A stretch of 16,635 nt of DNA from CAYOEJ01 sp964403015 (GCA_964403015.1 CAYOEJ010000036.1:1-16635); one strand, 5' to 3'. Shown: positions 6,660 to 14,031, numbered from the stretch's first letter. Notes: generated by a model not told the origin, from the sequence alone. Program-made: numbers and translations.

Positions 6660-7802
6660 TTAGCGGCGCTTCTTCTTTTTGTTCTTCTTCGCGCGCTGGC
6701 GCTCGGCCATTCGGCGCTCGTAACGCTTCTGCGCGCGCTCGGCGTCGGTCAGGCCGTCTGGTCCGCGAACCTCTTCCTCCGCAGCAGGTTCCTCTTCCTC
6801 GGGAACAATTGCGTTCTCGGGGATCGAACCCGTCTGGCGTGCCTTCTTCGAGCGCTTCTTGCCCAGGGGCTGTGCGCGCTGGCCAGTCTGGACGTGCGGG
6901 GTCTCGTCGTCGTCGGATTCCTCAACCTCGGGCAAGCCCTGCTTCCGGCGCTTCTCGCGCATGCGCAGCTCGCGCGCACGGTAGGCCTCCGAACCGGGAG
7001 CCGGGTTGTTGGTGATCAGCCAGGTCTGCTGACCGATGTTCCAAATGTTTCCGGTCAGCCAATACACGAGCACGCCCACCTGGAACACGGCACCCGAGAA
7101 CACGTAGATCAGCGGCATGCCATAGAGCATGTACTTTTGCATCTTGTAGGCGGGGTTGTCCGGGTCGCGAGCCGAGTCCGGCAGGTTCTTCGTCATGATC
7201 TGCTTTTGCGAGAAGAACAGCGTGATCATCATCAGCGCGATGAGGACGACGGCGACGACGAGCACGGCCGTCGGATTGCTGAATTCGTTTCGCGTGGAGA
7301 TCGAGGAGGAGATCGGGGCGCCGAACACGGTGGATTGCGCGATCTCCGTGGCAACGTCCTGGTTAATCGCGCCGATGGATTCGCGCGCGTACGTGCCCTT
7401 GGACAGCGGGAGCACCGCATACAGCAGGCGGAACAGCGCGAAGAAGATCGGCATCTGGATCAGCATCGGCATACAGGCCGCAAATGGCGAGGTGCCGTGA
7501 TCGCGGTAGAGCGCCATCATTTCTTCCTGCTGGCGCTGCTGCGAGACCTGATCGGTGCGGCCCTTGTACTTCTTCTGGATCTTCTTGATTTCGGGCTGAA
7601 GTTCCTGACCGGCGCGAGATGCGCGCGTCTGCTTGTTGAACAGCGGAATGATCAGGATACGGATAACAACCGTGAGGCCCACGATCGACAGCACCCACGC
7701 TGGGCCCGAACCGCTCTCCATTCCGATCATGGTGAGAAATTCATGCACTCCGTACATGATGTACGAAATGACCCACATGATGGGGTAGAGGATGGTATCC
7801 AT
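6660..7802 (-). CDS. yidC: Membrane protein insertase YidC
   Basis: YidC/Oxa1 insertase places membrane proteins into the bilayer alone or with SecYEG. The chosen ATG (7802) has AAGGAG nine bases upstream, overlapping the yidD stop, and gives 380 residues starting MDTILYPIMW with a membrane helix at once. The in-frame ATG at 7952 would add 50 residues that are yidD read in another frame. Features: helices near 4-25 and 34-55, the conserved intramembrane Arg48 in VVIRILIIP, a basic coiled-coil hairpin (66-100), further helices near 106-131, 177-198 and 224-250, and a long charged C-terminal tail (270-380) ending KKNKKKKRR that could contact ribosomes. Confidence 0.96.
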   Translation of the reverse strand: MDTILYPIMWVISYIMYGVHEFLTMIGMESGSGPAWVLSIVGLTVVIRILIIPLFNKQTRASRAGQELQPEIKKIQKKYKGRTDQVSQQRQQEEMMALYRDHGTSPFAACMPMLIQMPIFFALFRLLYAVLPLSKGTYARESIGAINQDVATEIAQSTVFGAPISSSISTRNEFSNPTAVLVVAVVLIALMMITLFFSQKQIMTKNLPDSARDPDNPAYKMQKYMLYGMPLIYVFSGAVFQVGVLVYWLTGNIWNIGQQTWLITNNPAPGSEAYRARELRMREKRRKQGLPEVEESDDDETPHVQTGQRAQPLGKKRSKKARQTGSIPENAIVPEEEEPAAEEEVRGPDGLTDAERAQKRYERRMAERQRAKKNKKKKRR

Positions 7803-7815
7803 CGACTGAAGCTCC

Positions 7816-8151
7816 TTATGGTGCGTCGTGATCATCGCCATGGCCACGTGTGGCCTGATGATCTGTTTCGTTGTCGCGGAACGCGATGAGTTCTTTGTAT
7901 CCCAGTGGCTTCGTCGGCCATTTACCCTTGTCGGGCACCCAGTCCACGCCACCCTTTGACCAAGGATTGCAACGAAGAAGCCGCCATGTACCTAAGAGTG
8001 TACCTTTAATTACCCCGTGAACCTGAATCGACTCCAGGGCGTACGCGGAACAGGTGGGTTGATACCTGCACCGACGTGGGGTGTTGGCAGAAATGTGCTT
8101 TTGGTACCACCGAATCGCGCCAGTGAGTACTGCGGCGACCGGGTTACGCAT
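7816..8151 (-). CDS. yidD: Membrane protein insertion efficiency factor YidD
   Basis: This 111-residue member of the YidD/DUF37 family has the cysteine-rich core CRYQPTCSAYALESI (28-42) followed by GVIKGTLLGTWRLLRCNPW (46-64) and GGVDWVP (67-73). YidD is a small membrane-associated protein that aids YidC-dependent insertion. The ATG overlaps the 3' end of rnpA by eight bases, with AGGA inside rnpA as ribosome-binding site, so the two are translationally coupled. Its TAA is part of the TAAGGAG serving yidC. The hydrophilic His/Asp-rich end (about 93-111) is not conserved. Confidence 0.95.
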   Translation of the reverse strand: MRNPVAAVLTGAIRWYQKHISANTPRRCRYQPTCSAYALESIQVHGVIKGTLLGTWRLLRCNPWSKGGVDWVPDKGKWPTKPLGYKELIAFRDNETDHQATRGHGDDHDAP

Positions 8152-8482
8152 GGACCATTCCTAGCCGGGTTAGTTCTGTGTGGAGGGCCTCGCGTAGCTC
8201 CTGCGAGGAGGCAGTTGCGCTACCGGGACGCGCTCGGATAACGACCTTCGACGCCGGAATCTCGAGGTAGTCACGCATGATGTGCCGTAGCCTTCGCCGC
8301 ACCTGATTTCGCACGACGGCGTTGCCCACCTTCTTACTGACAGTGAAGCCGACCAAAAGGCCGGCTCCGGGTTCGCCTTCCACGACGTGGATGACGAAGT
8401 ATCTGTTTGCTGCCCGCCGTCCGTGGCGAGAGGCGGCGCGAAAGTCCGCTGCCGCTCGCATTCGGTGAGCTGCGGGAAGCAT
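8144..8482 (-). CDS. rnpA: Ribonuclease P protein component RnpA
   Basis: RnpA is the 112-residue basic cofactor of the RNase P ribozyme that matures tRNA 5' ends. The start MLPAAHRMR is typical of actinobacterial RnpA, and the RNA-binding RNR motif is clear: KVGNAVVRNQVRRRLRHIMR (51-70). The ATG directly abuts the TAA of rpmH with no intervening base, and no strong Shine-Dalgarno is evident, so expression probably depends on coupling to rpmH. Its end overlaps yidD by eight bases. Confidence 0.96.
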   Translation of the reverse strand: MLPAAHRMRAAADFRAASRHGRRAANRYFVIHVVEGEPGAGLLVGFTVSKKVGNAVVRNQVRRRLRHIMRDYLEIPASKVVIRARPGSATASSQELREALHTELTRLGMVHA

Positions 8483-8623
8483 TTATGCAGAAAGCTTGGC
8501 GCGTCCCTTACGGCGACGAGCAGCAAGAATTGCACGGCCGCCACGCGTGGACATCCGCTTGCGGAAACCATGCACCTTGGAACGACGACGGTTGTTCGGC
8601 TGGAAAGTGCGCTTCGTAGTCAT
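8483..8623 (-). CDS. rpmH: 50S ribosomal protein L34
   Basis: This 46-residue, Arg/Lys-rich protein begins MTTKRTFQPNNRRRSKVHGF and ends GRAKLSA, an unmistakable L34 of the large ribosomal subunit. Its ATG (complement of CAT at 8621-8623) follows the divergent rpmH/dnaA control region and its TAA (8483-8485) touches the rnpA start. It is first in the operon that runs to jag. Confidence 0.97.
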   Translation of the reverse strand: MTTKRTFQPNNRRRSKVHGFRKRMSTRGGRAILAARRRKGRAKLSA

Positions 8624-8712
8624 TCTGAGACCACCTAAATCTAGATCTTGACGTTGAGAGTGCCTCGAGCTGAGAACTTCGAGGCCGTGTGCTTGTCACA
8701 CATGACTCGTTG

Positions 8713-8742
8713 ACTTTACTGGAGTTTTCGCCGAAAGGTCAA
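8713..8742 (-). promoter_or_regulatory. Candidate rpmH operon promoter
   Basis: On the minus strand, -35 TTGACC (8742-8737) and -10 TAAAGT (8718-8713) are separated by 18 bases, giving a leader of about 80 bases before rpmH. The -35 lies in the right arm (8738-8744) of an inverted repeat CGTTGAC...GTCAACG whose left arm is 8708-8714. Confidence 0.5.
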
Positions 8743-8745
8743 CGA

Positions 8746-8773
8746 TTGAGACCTCTCCGGTGACAGATATAAC
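8746..8773 (+). promoter_or_regulatory. Candidate distal dnaA promoter
   Basis: TTGAGA (8746-8751) and TATAAC (8768-8773), each 5 of 6 to the sigma-70-type consensus, are separated by 16 bases. Transcription would start near 8780 and give a leader of about 235 bases containing DnaA boxes and the CCACAGCTG repeats. Confidence 0.5.
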
Positions 8774-8788
8774 AAGCATTCGATCAAA

Positions 8789-8845
8789 CCACAGCTGAGG
8801 AAAAGTTTGACCTATTCCACTTTTTCGCGATCTCCACAGCTGTGG
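8789..8845. repeat. Pair of CCACAGCTGWGG palindromes upstream of dnaA
   Basis: CCACAGCTGAGG (8789-8800) and CCACAGCTGTGG (8834-8845) differ at one base; the second is a perfect 12-bp palindrome. They lie 45 bases apart start to start. They contain face-to-face CCACA ends resembling DnaA half-boxes, but the binding factor is unknown. Confidence 0.5.
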
Positions 8846-8911
8846 TTTCTTCTGTGGTTGGATCTTTGTTCTGAATCCGCGCGGATCCGGGAATCGAATT
8901 ACAAAGATGTA

Positions 8912-8943
8912 ATATCCACACATGTGAACAACTTTGTGGATAA
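8912..8943. promoter_or_regulatory. DnaA boxes in the dnaA control region
   Basis: TGTGGATAA (8935-8943) is a perfect inverted DnaA box (TTATCCACA). ATATCCACA (8912-8920) is a forward box with one mismatch. A weaker CTTTCCACA lies at 8953-8961 inside the proximal promoter spacer. Position just upstream of the proximal promoter suggests DnaA autoregulation; participation in origin activity is also possible. Confidence 0.7.
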
Positions 8944-8948
8944 CTCGC

Positions 8949-8977
8949 CTGACTTTCCACATTCTTTTCTCTACTAT
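8949..8977 (+). promoter_or_regulatory. Candidate proximal dnaA promoter
   Basis: CTGACT (8949-8954), 17 bases, then TACTAT (8972-8977), each 4 of 6 to consensus. This would start transcription near 8984, about 30 bases before the dnaA ATG. A consensus DnaA box ends six bases before the -35. Confidence 0.4.
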
Positions 8978-9014
8978 GGGTCAGTATTGGATCAATGAGG
9001 AACTAAGGAGAACG

Positions 9015-10670
9015 ATGGCGGATAGCTCACCGGCGCGTGATGCGTGGACGGCCGCAACAGAATTACTTCGTGCACAGGGAGATCTCTCCGACTCCCAGAC
9101 GGCCTTCGTCCGCCTCGCACACCCACTCGCCACGGCCGACGATATTTTCATGATCGGCGTTGGGTCAGACTTCGTTAAAGACTGGTTAAACGAACATGTC
9201 TCAACAATCATGGAAGATCGTCTCTCTGACATCCTAGGACGCAACGTTCGCCTCGTGATTTCCGTTGATTCGTCCCTGTCCGAACAATCAACGACGCCAG
9301 CACCGCCAGCAGTCCAGACGTGGCAGAATCCCGATCAACAGTGGCAAGAGCAGTTGCAGGAACAGTCGCTGCGCCAAGACGCGTGGCAAGATTCCTCCCC
9401 TCAGACCGACGAGGTTGCATATTCAGAACAGCCCGTTCCGTCGGCGGACCGCGCTCTACACTCCGTCGATAACTTCCCCTCTGACTCCGACTTCCGCGCG
9501 CCCAAACCCGCTCGTTCGGATGCCGAGTATTCGAATTACGATCTTCCCGCGTCTCCCAAAGAGCGCCTGAGCCCGATGTTGCCGCGGATTCAGACGAACA
9601 AGGATCAGTCCGACGCCCACCTCAATCCGCGCTACACCTTCGAAAACTTCGTGATCGGCGAATCAAATCGCTTTGCACATGCGACCGCACTTGCGGTCGC
9701 CGAGGCACCAGGGTCAACCTACAATCCGCTGTTCCTGTACTCCGACTCGGGCATGGGCAAGACCCACCTCCTGCACGCGATCGGCAACTACTACATCAGC
9801 CTGTTCCCAGGCAGTCGTGTGCTGTACGTGAGCTCGGAAGAGTTCACGAATATGTTCATTAACGCGATGAGGACGCAGCAGGGTCACAACTTCAAGAACC
9901 TGTTCAGGTCAGTCGACATCCTCCTCATTGACGACATCCAGTTCCTGTCCAACAAGGAAGGAACCCTGGAGGAGTTCTTCAACACGTTCAACGCCCTGGC
10001 GAACGCTAATAAGCAGATCGTCATTACCTCGGATGTGGCTCCCCGCCTACTCGACGGCTTCGAGGACCGCATGATCTCGCGGTTCGCCTCGGGAATCGTT
10101 GCCAATATTGACCTTCCGAATCTTGAAACCCGTATCGCGATCCTGGAGAAGAAGGCCGCGTCGGAGAAGTTGGACGTTCCACGCGAGATCCTCGAATTCA
10201 TCGCCTCGCGCATCACGACCAACGTGCGCGAGATGGAAGGATCCCTTCGCCGCGTCACGGCCTACGCGGGCCTGTTCGACGTTCCCGTCACGATCGACGT
10301 CGCTGAAACGGCTCTCAAGGACATCATGTCTGACCCAAGCTCGGTCACCGTTACCGCAGCGCTGATTATGAGTCAGACGTCGGCGTATTTCGGGGTGACG
10401 CCGGAAGATCTCAAGTCCCCAACCCGCACGCGCACGCTCACTCAGCCGCGTCACATCGCGATGTATCTGTGCAGGGAAATGACCGATCTTTCTTTACCAA
10501 AGATTGCGGAATCCTTTAACAGGCGAGATCACACGACCGTGCTGAACGCGCTTCGTAAGATCGAAAAATTGATGGCCGAAAAGCAGACAGTGTTCAATCA
10601 GGTCACGGAACTCATCGCCCGTATCAAGCAGGCGGGTAAAGAACAGGCGCAGCTGGCCGAGAATCACTAG
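9015..10670 (+). CDS. dnaA: Chromosomal replication initiator protein DnaA
   Basis: DnaA binds DnaA boxes and opens the origin. The ATG at 9015 has AAGGAG just upstream and gives 551 residues; the in-frame ATG at 8934 would read through the promoter and DnaA box. Domain I is at about 5-85, a variable low-complexity linker at about 90-200, the AAA+ domain at about 205-425 and the DNA-binding domain at about 430-551. Seen: Walker A SDSGMGKTH (Lys249, Thr250), Walker B LLIDD (Asp306, Asp307), sensor 1 IVITSD, Arg356 in SRFASGI, and the DnaA signature with RDHTTV (504-509). Oddities: the first Walker A glycine is Ser243, and the usual RFEWGL reads RFASGI. It is otherwise intact and in its normal place. 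Confidence 0.97.
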   Translation: MADSSPARDAWTAATELLRAQGDLSDSQTAFVRLAHPLATADDIFMIGVGSDFVKDWLNEHVSTIMEDRLSDILGRNVRLVISVDSSLSEQSTTPAPPAVQTWQNPDQQWQEQLQEQSLRQDAWQDSSPQTDEVAYSEQPVPSADRALHSVDNFPSDSDFRAPKPARSDAEYSNYDLPASPKERLSPMLPRIQTNKDQSDAHLNPRYTFENFVIGESNRFAHATALAVAEAPGSTYNPLFLYSDSGMGKTHLLHAIGNYYISLFPGSRVLYVSSEEFTNMFINAMRTQQGHNFKNLFRSVDILLIDDIQFLSNKEGTLEEFFNTFNALANANKQIVITSDVAPRLLDGFEDRMISRFASGIVANIDLPNLETRIAILEKKAASEKLDVPREILEFIASRITTNVREMEGSLRRVTAYAGLFDVPVTIDVAETALKDIMSDPSSVTVTAALIMSQTSAYFGVTPEDLKSPTRTRTLTQPRHIAMYLCREMTDLSLPKIAESFNRRDHTTVLNALRKIEKLMAEKQTVFNQVTELIARIKQAGKEQAQLAENH

Positions 10671-10688
10671 TATTTCCGTTCGCTCAGG

Positions 10689-10711
10689 TTTTCCACAGAT
10701 TCTGTGGAAAA
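10689..10711. repeat. Near-perfect 23-bp palindrome of two facing DnaA boxes
   Basis: TTTTCCACA (10689-10697) and TGTGGAAAA (10703-10711) are mirror DnaA boxes, each one mismatch from TTATCCACA, forming a dyad symmetric except for its central base. It begins 18 bases after the dnaA stop and could also fold as a hairpin at the end of dnaA mRNA. Confidence 0.6.
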
Positions 10712-10827
10712 CGAAGCGAGCAGTCAGACGAAATCAGTGGAGAAACGACCAAAAACTGCGGATAGTCAGAGACCTCAAGTGTTCCATCCACAAAATGACC
10801 CGGTTGCTCGCAGCGTTATACCAACAG

Positions 10828-10836
10828 CTATCCACA
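10828..10836 (+). promoter_or_regulatory. DnaA box
   Basis: CTATCCACA differs from TTATCCACA at the first base only, and lies in the middle of the putative oriC. Confidence 0.6.
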
Positions 10837-10871
10837 CTGTGAAGATCGCACAATAGCAAGGAGAAATCCGG

Positions 10872-10911
10872 TTCTCCACAGAATCCACAAAGGCTACAAC
10901 TACTACTACAA
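10872..10911 (+). other. Origin unwinding element: two DnaA boxes plus DnaA-trios
   Basis: TTCTCCACA (10872-10880) and GAATCCACA (10881-10889) abut in the same orientation. After AAGG come the triplets CTA CAA CTA CTA CTA CAA (10894-10911), then A-rich AGAAAAA. On the lower strand these read 3'-GAT-5' repeats moving away from the box, the DnaA-trio motif on which a DnaA filament assembles on single-stranded DNA. The order box, short GC-containing spacer, trios, AT-rich DNA matches the basal unwinding system described for Bacillus subtilis. Function here is inferred from this match. Confidence 0.7.
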
Positions 10912-10921
10912 AGAAAAACTA

Positions 10922-10971
10922 GAATGACACTCTTCGGCCACCGACTCTCGTCGCCCAGGTGCGTGTCATTC
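10922..10971. repeat. 9-bp inverted repeat with 32-base spacer between trios and dnaN
   Basis: GAATGACAC (10922-10930) is the exact reverse complement of GTGTCATTC (10963-10971). The right arm ends just before a possible extended -10 (TGCTATACG, 10975-10983) for dnaN. A protein-bridged operator or a cruciform/hairpin are both possible; no known family is recognised. Confidence 0.45.
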
Positions 10972-10974
10972 GGA

Positions 10975-10983
10975 TGCTATACG
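10975..10983 (+). promoter_or_regulatory. Possible dnaN promoter, extended -10
   Basis: TGCTATACG resembles an extended -10 (TG-N-TATAnT) without a recognisable -35. It would start transcription near 10990, about 58 bases before the dnaN GTG. Confidence 0.3.
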
Positions 10984-11047
10984 GGAGGGCAAAACCGTGC
11001 GTCCTCGCGTAAAGTAGAGCCAGTATTAAACGAAAGTAGGTTTGACG

Positions 11048-12181
11048 GTGAAAATTAGCGTCGATCATGACATCTTTACCGATGCGGTCACGTGGGCATC
11101 GCGTACCATTCCCAATCGCCCTGCTATCCCTGTCCTCGCAGGCATGCACATCGTGGCAGCAGAAGACGGGACCATCTCACTCGGCTCGCGCGATTCTGAT
11201 ATTTCATCTCACATCACAATCGATGGCACTGTCGATGAACCTGGAGACGTGCTGGTCAACGGCAAGCTCCTCGCGGAAATCTCCCGCTCGCTACCCGCTC
11301 GCCAGATTGACCTGAACGTCGAGGGCGGAATGCTCGAGATCGAGTGCGGCTCCTCGCACTTCTCGATGAAAACGATGTCCACCGAAGACTATTCGGAGCT
11401 CCCCGAGATGCCGCCCGTCATTGGTCAAATCGACGGCGCCGAATGGGAAAAGGCCGTATCTCAGGTGACGATCGCGGCCTCGAATGATGACACGCTTCCA
11501 ATGCTCGTCTCGGTGTGCATCGAGATCGAGGGGGACAAGCTCTCCCTCATGGCTACCGACCGCTACCGCTTGGCGATCCGCGATCTGGGCTGGACGCCGT
11601 CGTCGTCGGATATTTCGAAGCGAATCCTCGTGCGTGCCTCGCGCCTCCTCGACGTCGCCAAGGCGCTCGGCTCGTCGGGCCCGATCGAGGTTGCGCTGCA
11701 GGATCAGGGAATGGGCGCGCTGATCGGCTTTTCCGCCGGCGGTCGCCGCAACACAATCCAGCTGATCGACGGCGAATACCCGCAGGTCCGCTCGTTGTTC
11801 CCCACGGAAGTCAACGGCTTCGTGGTGATGAATCGCCTTGAAATCCTCGAGGGCATCAAGCGTTCGCGGCTCGTGGTCGAGAAGAACGCCGCGGTGCGAC
11901 TGTCGTTTTCCGAGGGTGAAGTTGTGCTCGAGGCAGGGCATGGCGATAACGCGCAGGTCTCCGAGGTCCTCCCCGCGGAACTTGAGGGTGAAGAGCTGAA
12001 GATGGCGTTCAACCCGGTCTTCCTTCAGGAAGGGTTCTCGGTGATTGACACGGAGTTCGTACGCCTTTCGTTCACGCATCCGACGAAGCCCGCGGTTGTG
12101 ACGGCGCAGGATGAGGAAGGAAATGTCGACGACGATTTCCGCCTCCTCCTCATGCCCATCCGCACCTTCGGCGCGAACTAG
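11048..12181 (+). CDS. dnaN: DNA polymerase III beta subunit (sliding clamp)
   Basis: DnaN is the ring-shaped clamp that tethers replicative polymerase and repair proteins to DNA. I choose the GTG at 11048 because AAGTAGG ends seven bases upstream and the protein then starts VKISVDHDIFTDAV, in line with actinobacterial clamps; an in-frame TTG at 11042 lies one base from that site. The 377 residues cover three clamp domains, with RPAIPVLAGM near residue 25, ATDRYRLAI in the middle and the typical C-terminus LLLMPIRTF. It is followed 15 bases later by recF in the standard dnaA-dnaN-recF order. Confidence 0.96.
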   Translation: MKISVDHDIFTDAVTWASRTIPNRPAIPVLAGMHIVAAEDGTISLGSRDSDISSHITIDGTVDEPGDVLVNGKLLAEISRSLPARQIDLNVEGGMLEIECGSSHFSMKTMSTEDYSELPEMPPVIGQIDGAEWEKAVSQVTIAASNDDTLPMLVSVCIEIEGDKLSLMATDRYRLAIRDLGWTPSSSDISKRILVRASRLLDVAKALGSSGPIEVALQDQGMGALIGFSAGGRRNTIQLIDGEYPQVRSLFPTEVNGFVVMNRLEILEGIKRSRLVVEKNAAVRLSFSEGEVVLEAGHGDNAQVSEVLPAELEGEELKMAFNPVFLQEGFSVIDTEFVRLSFTHPTKPAVVTAQDEEGNVDDDFRLLLMPIRTFGAN

Positions 12182-12196
12182 GCCCGCGCAAGACCC

Positions 12197-13438
12197 TTGT
12201 ACATCACAGATCTGGCGTTACACGATTTCCGGTCGTATCGCGAGGTCGTGCTCGAGCTCGAGCCGGGCGTTGTCACCTTCGTGGGTGAAAATGGCCAGGG
12301 CAAGACGAACCTCGTCGAAGCCATCGCCTACCTCGCCACGTTCACGTCCCATCGCGTGGTCGCCGATACGGCGCTCGTTCGCCAGGGTGCGAATGCCGGC
12401 GTCGTGCGGGCAAAGGTCCGCCGCGGCGAATCCGCGACGATGGTCGAGGTGGAAATCCTCACCGGCAAGGCCAATCGCGCCCGAATAAATCGCGGAAACG
12501 CGCGGCCAGCCGACCTCCTGGGGATCGTTCGCGCCGTGGTGTTCGCGCCCGAGGATCTCGAGCTCATCAAGGGCGATCCCTCCGCCCGCCGGCGCTTCCT
12601 CGACAACCTGATGATTCAGTTCCGCCCGCGCCTCGCGGCCGTCAAGAGTGAGTACGACAAGGCGCTGCGCCAGCGTGGCGCGTTGCTCAAGACGTTACGT
12701 AAAGAACGACGCCGGGGCGGGTTTTACGACGAGGCCTCCCTCGATATCTGGGACGCCCAGATCGCAAAGTACGGCGCGCAGATTATCGCGGCGCGCGCGG
12801 AGATCATCTCGGGCCTGCGCCCGTTCGTCGAGGAGTATTACACCGACGTCTCCGGCGGCCGCGGCATCGCCCGCATCGACTACGCGGCGAATCTGGACGA
12901 GCGCCGTGGGTGGTCGCTGCCCGGCCCCCAGGAATTATCCGGCGACGACGGCGAAACGTACCGCAACGGCGTCGCCGACCATGAGACCGAGCTCCAAGAC
13001 GTGGCCGCCACCGAACAGGCGATGCTCGAAACGCTGCGCGAGTGGCACTCCGAGGAAATCGATCGCGGCGTGAACCTTGTCGGACCGCATCGAGACGAGC
13101 TCGAACTCAGCCTTGGCACGCTGCCCGCGAAGGGTTTCGCCTCGCACGGTGAATCCTGGTCATTTGCGCTGGCTCTGCGGCTGGGGTCATGGAAGTTGTT
13201 GCGCAGCCACGTGTCCGGGGACTGGGCGGAGGACGAGGAGCCGATCCTCATCCTCGATGACGTGTTTGCGGAGCTCGACTCCCGGCGTCGACTGCGACTC
13301 GCCGAGATCGTTGACGAGGCCGAGCAGGTGTTTGTGACCGCGGCGGTGGGCGACGATCTGCCCGACCTCGGCGGGATCCGATTCCTCGTTCACGACGGGG
13401 TCGTCACCCGCGAGTTCGATGAGGGTGGCGAGCAATGA
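12197..13438 (+). CDS. recF: DNA replication and repair protein RecF
   Basis: RecF is an SMC-like ATPase that helps load RecA at single-strand gaps. The 413-residue protein starts at TTG (12197), giving the family-typical MYITDLALHDFRSY; no clear Shine-Dalgarno is present, so expression may depend on coupling to dnaN. Walker A is GENGQGKT (30-37), the signature region contains NLVGPHRDELEL, and the Walker B region is LILDDVFAELD (Asp354, Asp355). Length is normal for high-GC Gram-positives. Its TGA overlaps the ATG of the next gene (ATGA). Confidence 0.96.
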   Translation: MYITDLALHDFRSYREVVLELEPGVVTFVGENGQGKTNLVEAIAYLATFTSHRVVADTALVRQGANAGVVRAKVRRGESATMVEVEILTGKANRARINRGNARPADLLGIVRAVVFAPEDLELIKGDPSARRRFLDNLMIQFRPRLAAVKSEYDKALRQRGALLKTLRKERRRGGFYDEASLDIWDAQIAKYGAQIIAARAEIISGLRPFVEEYYTDVSGGRGIARIDYAANLDERRGWSLPGPQELSGDDGETYRNGVADHETELQDVAATEQAMLETLREWHSEEIDRGVNLVGPHRDELELSLGTLPAKGFASHGESWSFALALRLGSWKLLRSHVSGDWAEDEEPILILDDVFAELDSRRRLRLAEIVDEAEQVFVTAAVGDDLPDLGGIRFLVHDGVVTREFDEGGEQ

Positions 13439-14031
13439 AGCCCACGGTCTCGCGAGACAAAATCGCACAGGCAAAGGACGCGGCCGCAGATAAGTTCGGC
13501 GATCGCCTCCCGCTCGAAACCCTCGAGCGCGCCCGCCGCATGGCCGAACGGCACGGCTGGGTGCGGCGTCGCATCGAAACGCACAACCCGCTGCGCGATC
13601 AGGATCAGATGGGGGAGGACGTCTTCGTGCCGAGCCCGGGGCAAGATGTGGGCTCGGGCGCGCGGCCTTCCAAGCGAGATCCGAAATCGCTGAGCTTCGT
13701 CTACACCGGTCTCATCGAGCGAATGGGATGGAAAACGAACCTCGACGTCGGCGCGGTCGCGGCCAGGTGGCCGGAGATTGTGGGACCCGCGCTCGCGCAG
13801 AACTGCGTGGTAGAAGATTTTTCCGACGACGGCGTGTTGACACTGCGAGCAAAGTCCACCTCGTGGCAGACCCAGATTCGCGCGCTTTTGGCATTCCTTG
13901 ATAAGAAACTCGCGGACGAAGTGGGCGAGGGAGTGGTGAAGGAGATCGTGGTCAACGGCCCGAATGCTCCCTCGTGGAAGCATGGTCCGTACTCGGTACC
14001 CGGCAGAGGGCCTCGCGACACCTACGGATAG
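13435..14031 (+). CDS. dciA: DUF721/DciA-family protein, probable replicative-helicase partner
   Basis: This 198-residue protein has the DUF721 (DciA) domain at about 90-180, with RWPEIVGPALAQNC (111-124), a DGVLTLRAKSTSWQTQIR core (132-149) and a helical continuation. The N-terminal 80 residues are charged and variable, as in actinobacterial members. DciA proteins interact with DnaB helicase and are the ancestral route for its loading in bacteria lacking DnaC or DnaI; that role is inferred from the family. The ATG overlaps the recF stop by four bases, and the recF-dciA-gyrB order is characteristic of actinobacteria. Confidence 0.9.
   Translation: MKPTVSRDKIAQAKDAAADKFGDRLPLETLERARRMAERHGWVRRRIETHNPLRDQDQMGEDVFVPSPGQDVGSGARPSKRDPKSLSFVYTGLIERMGWKTNLDVGAVAARWPEIVGPALAQNCVVEDFSDDGVLTLRAKSTSWQTQIRALLAFLDKKLADEVGEGVVKEIVVNGPNAPSWKHGPYSVPGRGPRDTYG

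Larger units (their letters stand above)
10671..11047. other. Probable chromosomal origin of replication (oriC), dnaA-dnaN gap
   Basis: This 377-base non-coding gap between dnaA and dnaN is the usual oriC site in actinobacteria. It contains several DnaA-box-like sequences: an inverted pair at 10689-10711, CTATCCGCA in reverse at 10757-10765, CCATCCACA at 10784-10792, CTATCCACA at 10828-10836, and TTCTCCACA plus GAATCCACA at 10872-10889. A DnaA-trio run follows at 10894-10911, then an A-rich stretch. The consensus-type boxes upstream of dnaA may contribute. No gene is seen here. Confidence 0.8.

Noticed and set aside
6894..7889. 331-codon frame antisense to yidC
   Set aside because: It is a shadow of the yidC coding frame, rich in Arg, His and Asp with no domain or ribosome-binding site.
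8170..8571. Alternative frame overlapping rpmH and rnpA on the same strand
   Set aside because: Both rpmH and rnpA are recognisable in their own frames. This one has no ribosome-binding site or known motif.
11291..12079. 262-codon frame antisense to dnaN
   Set aside because: It is a shadow frame of the intact clamp gene with no family resemblance.
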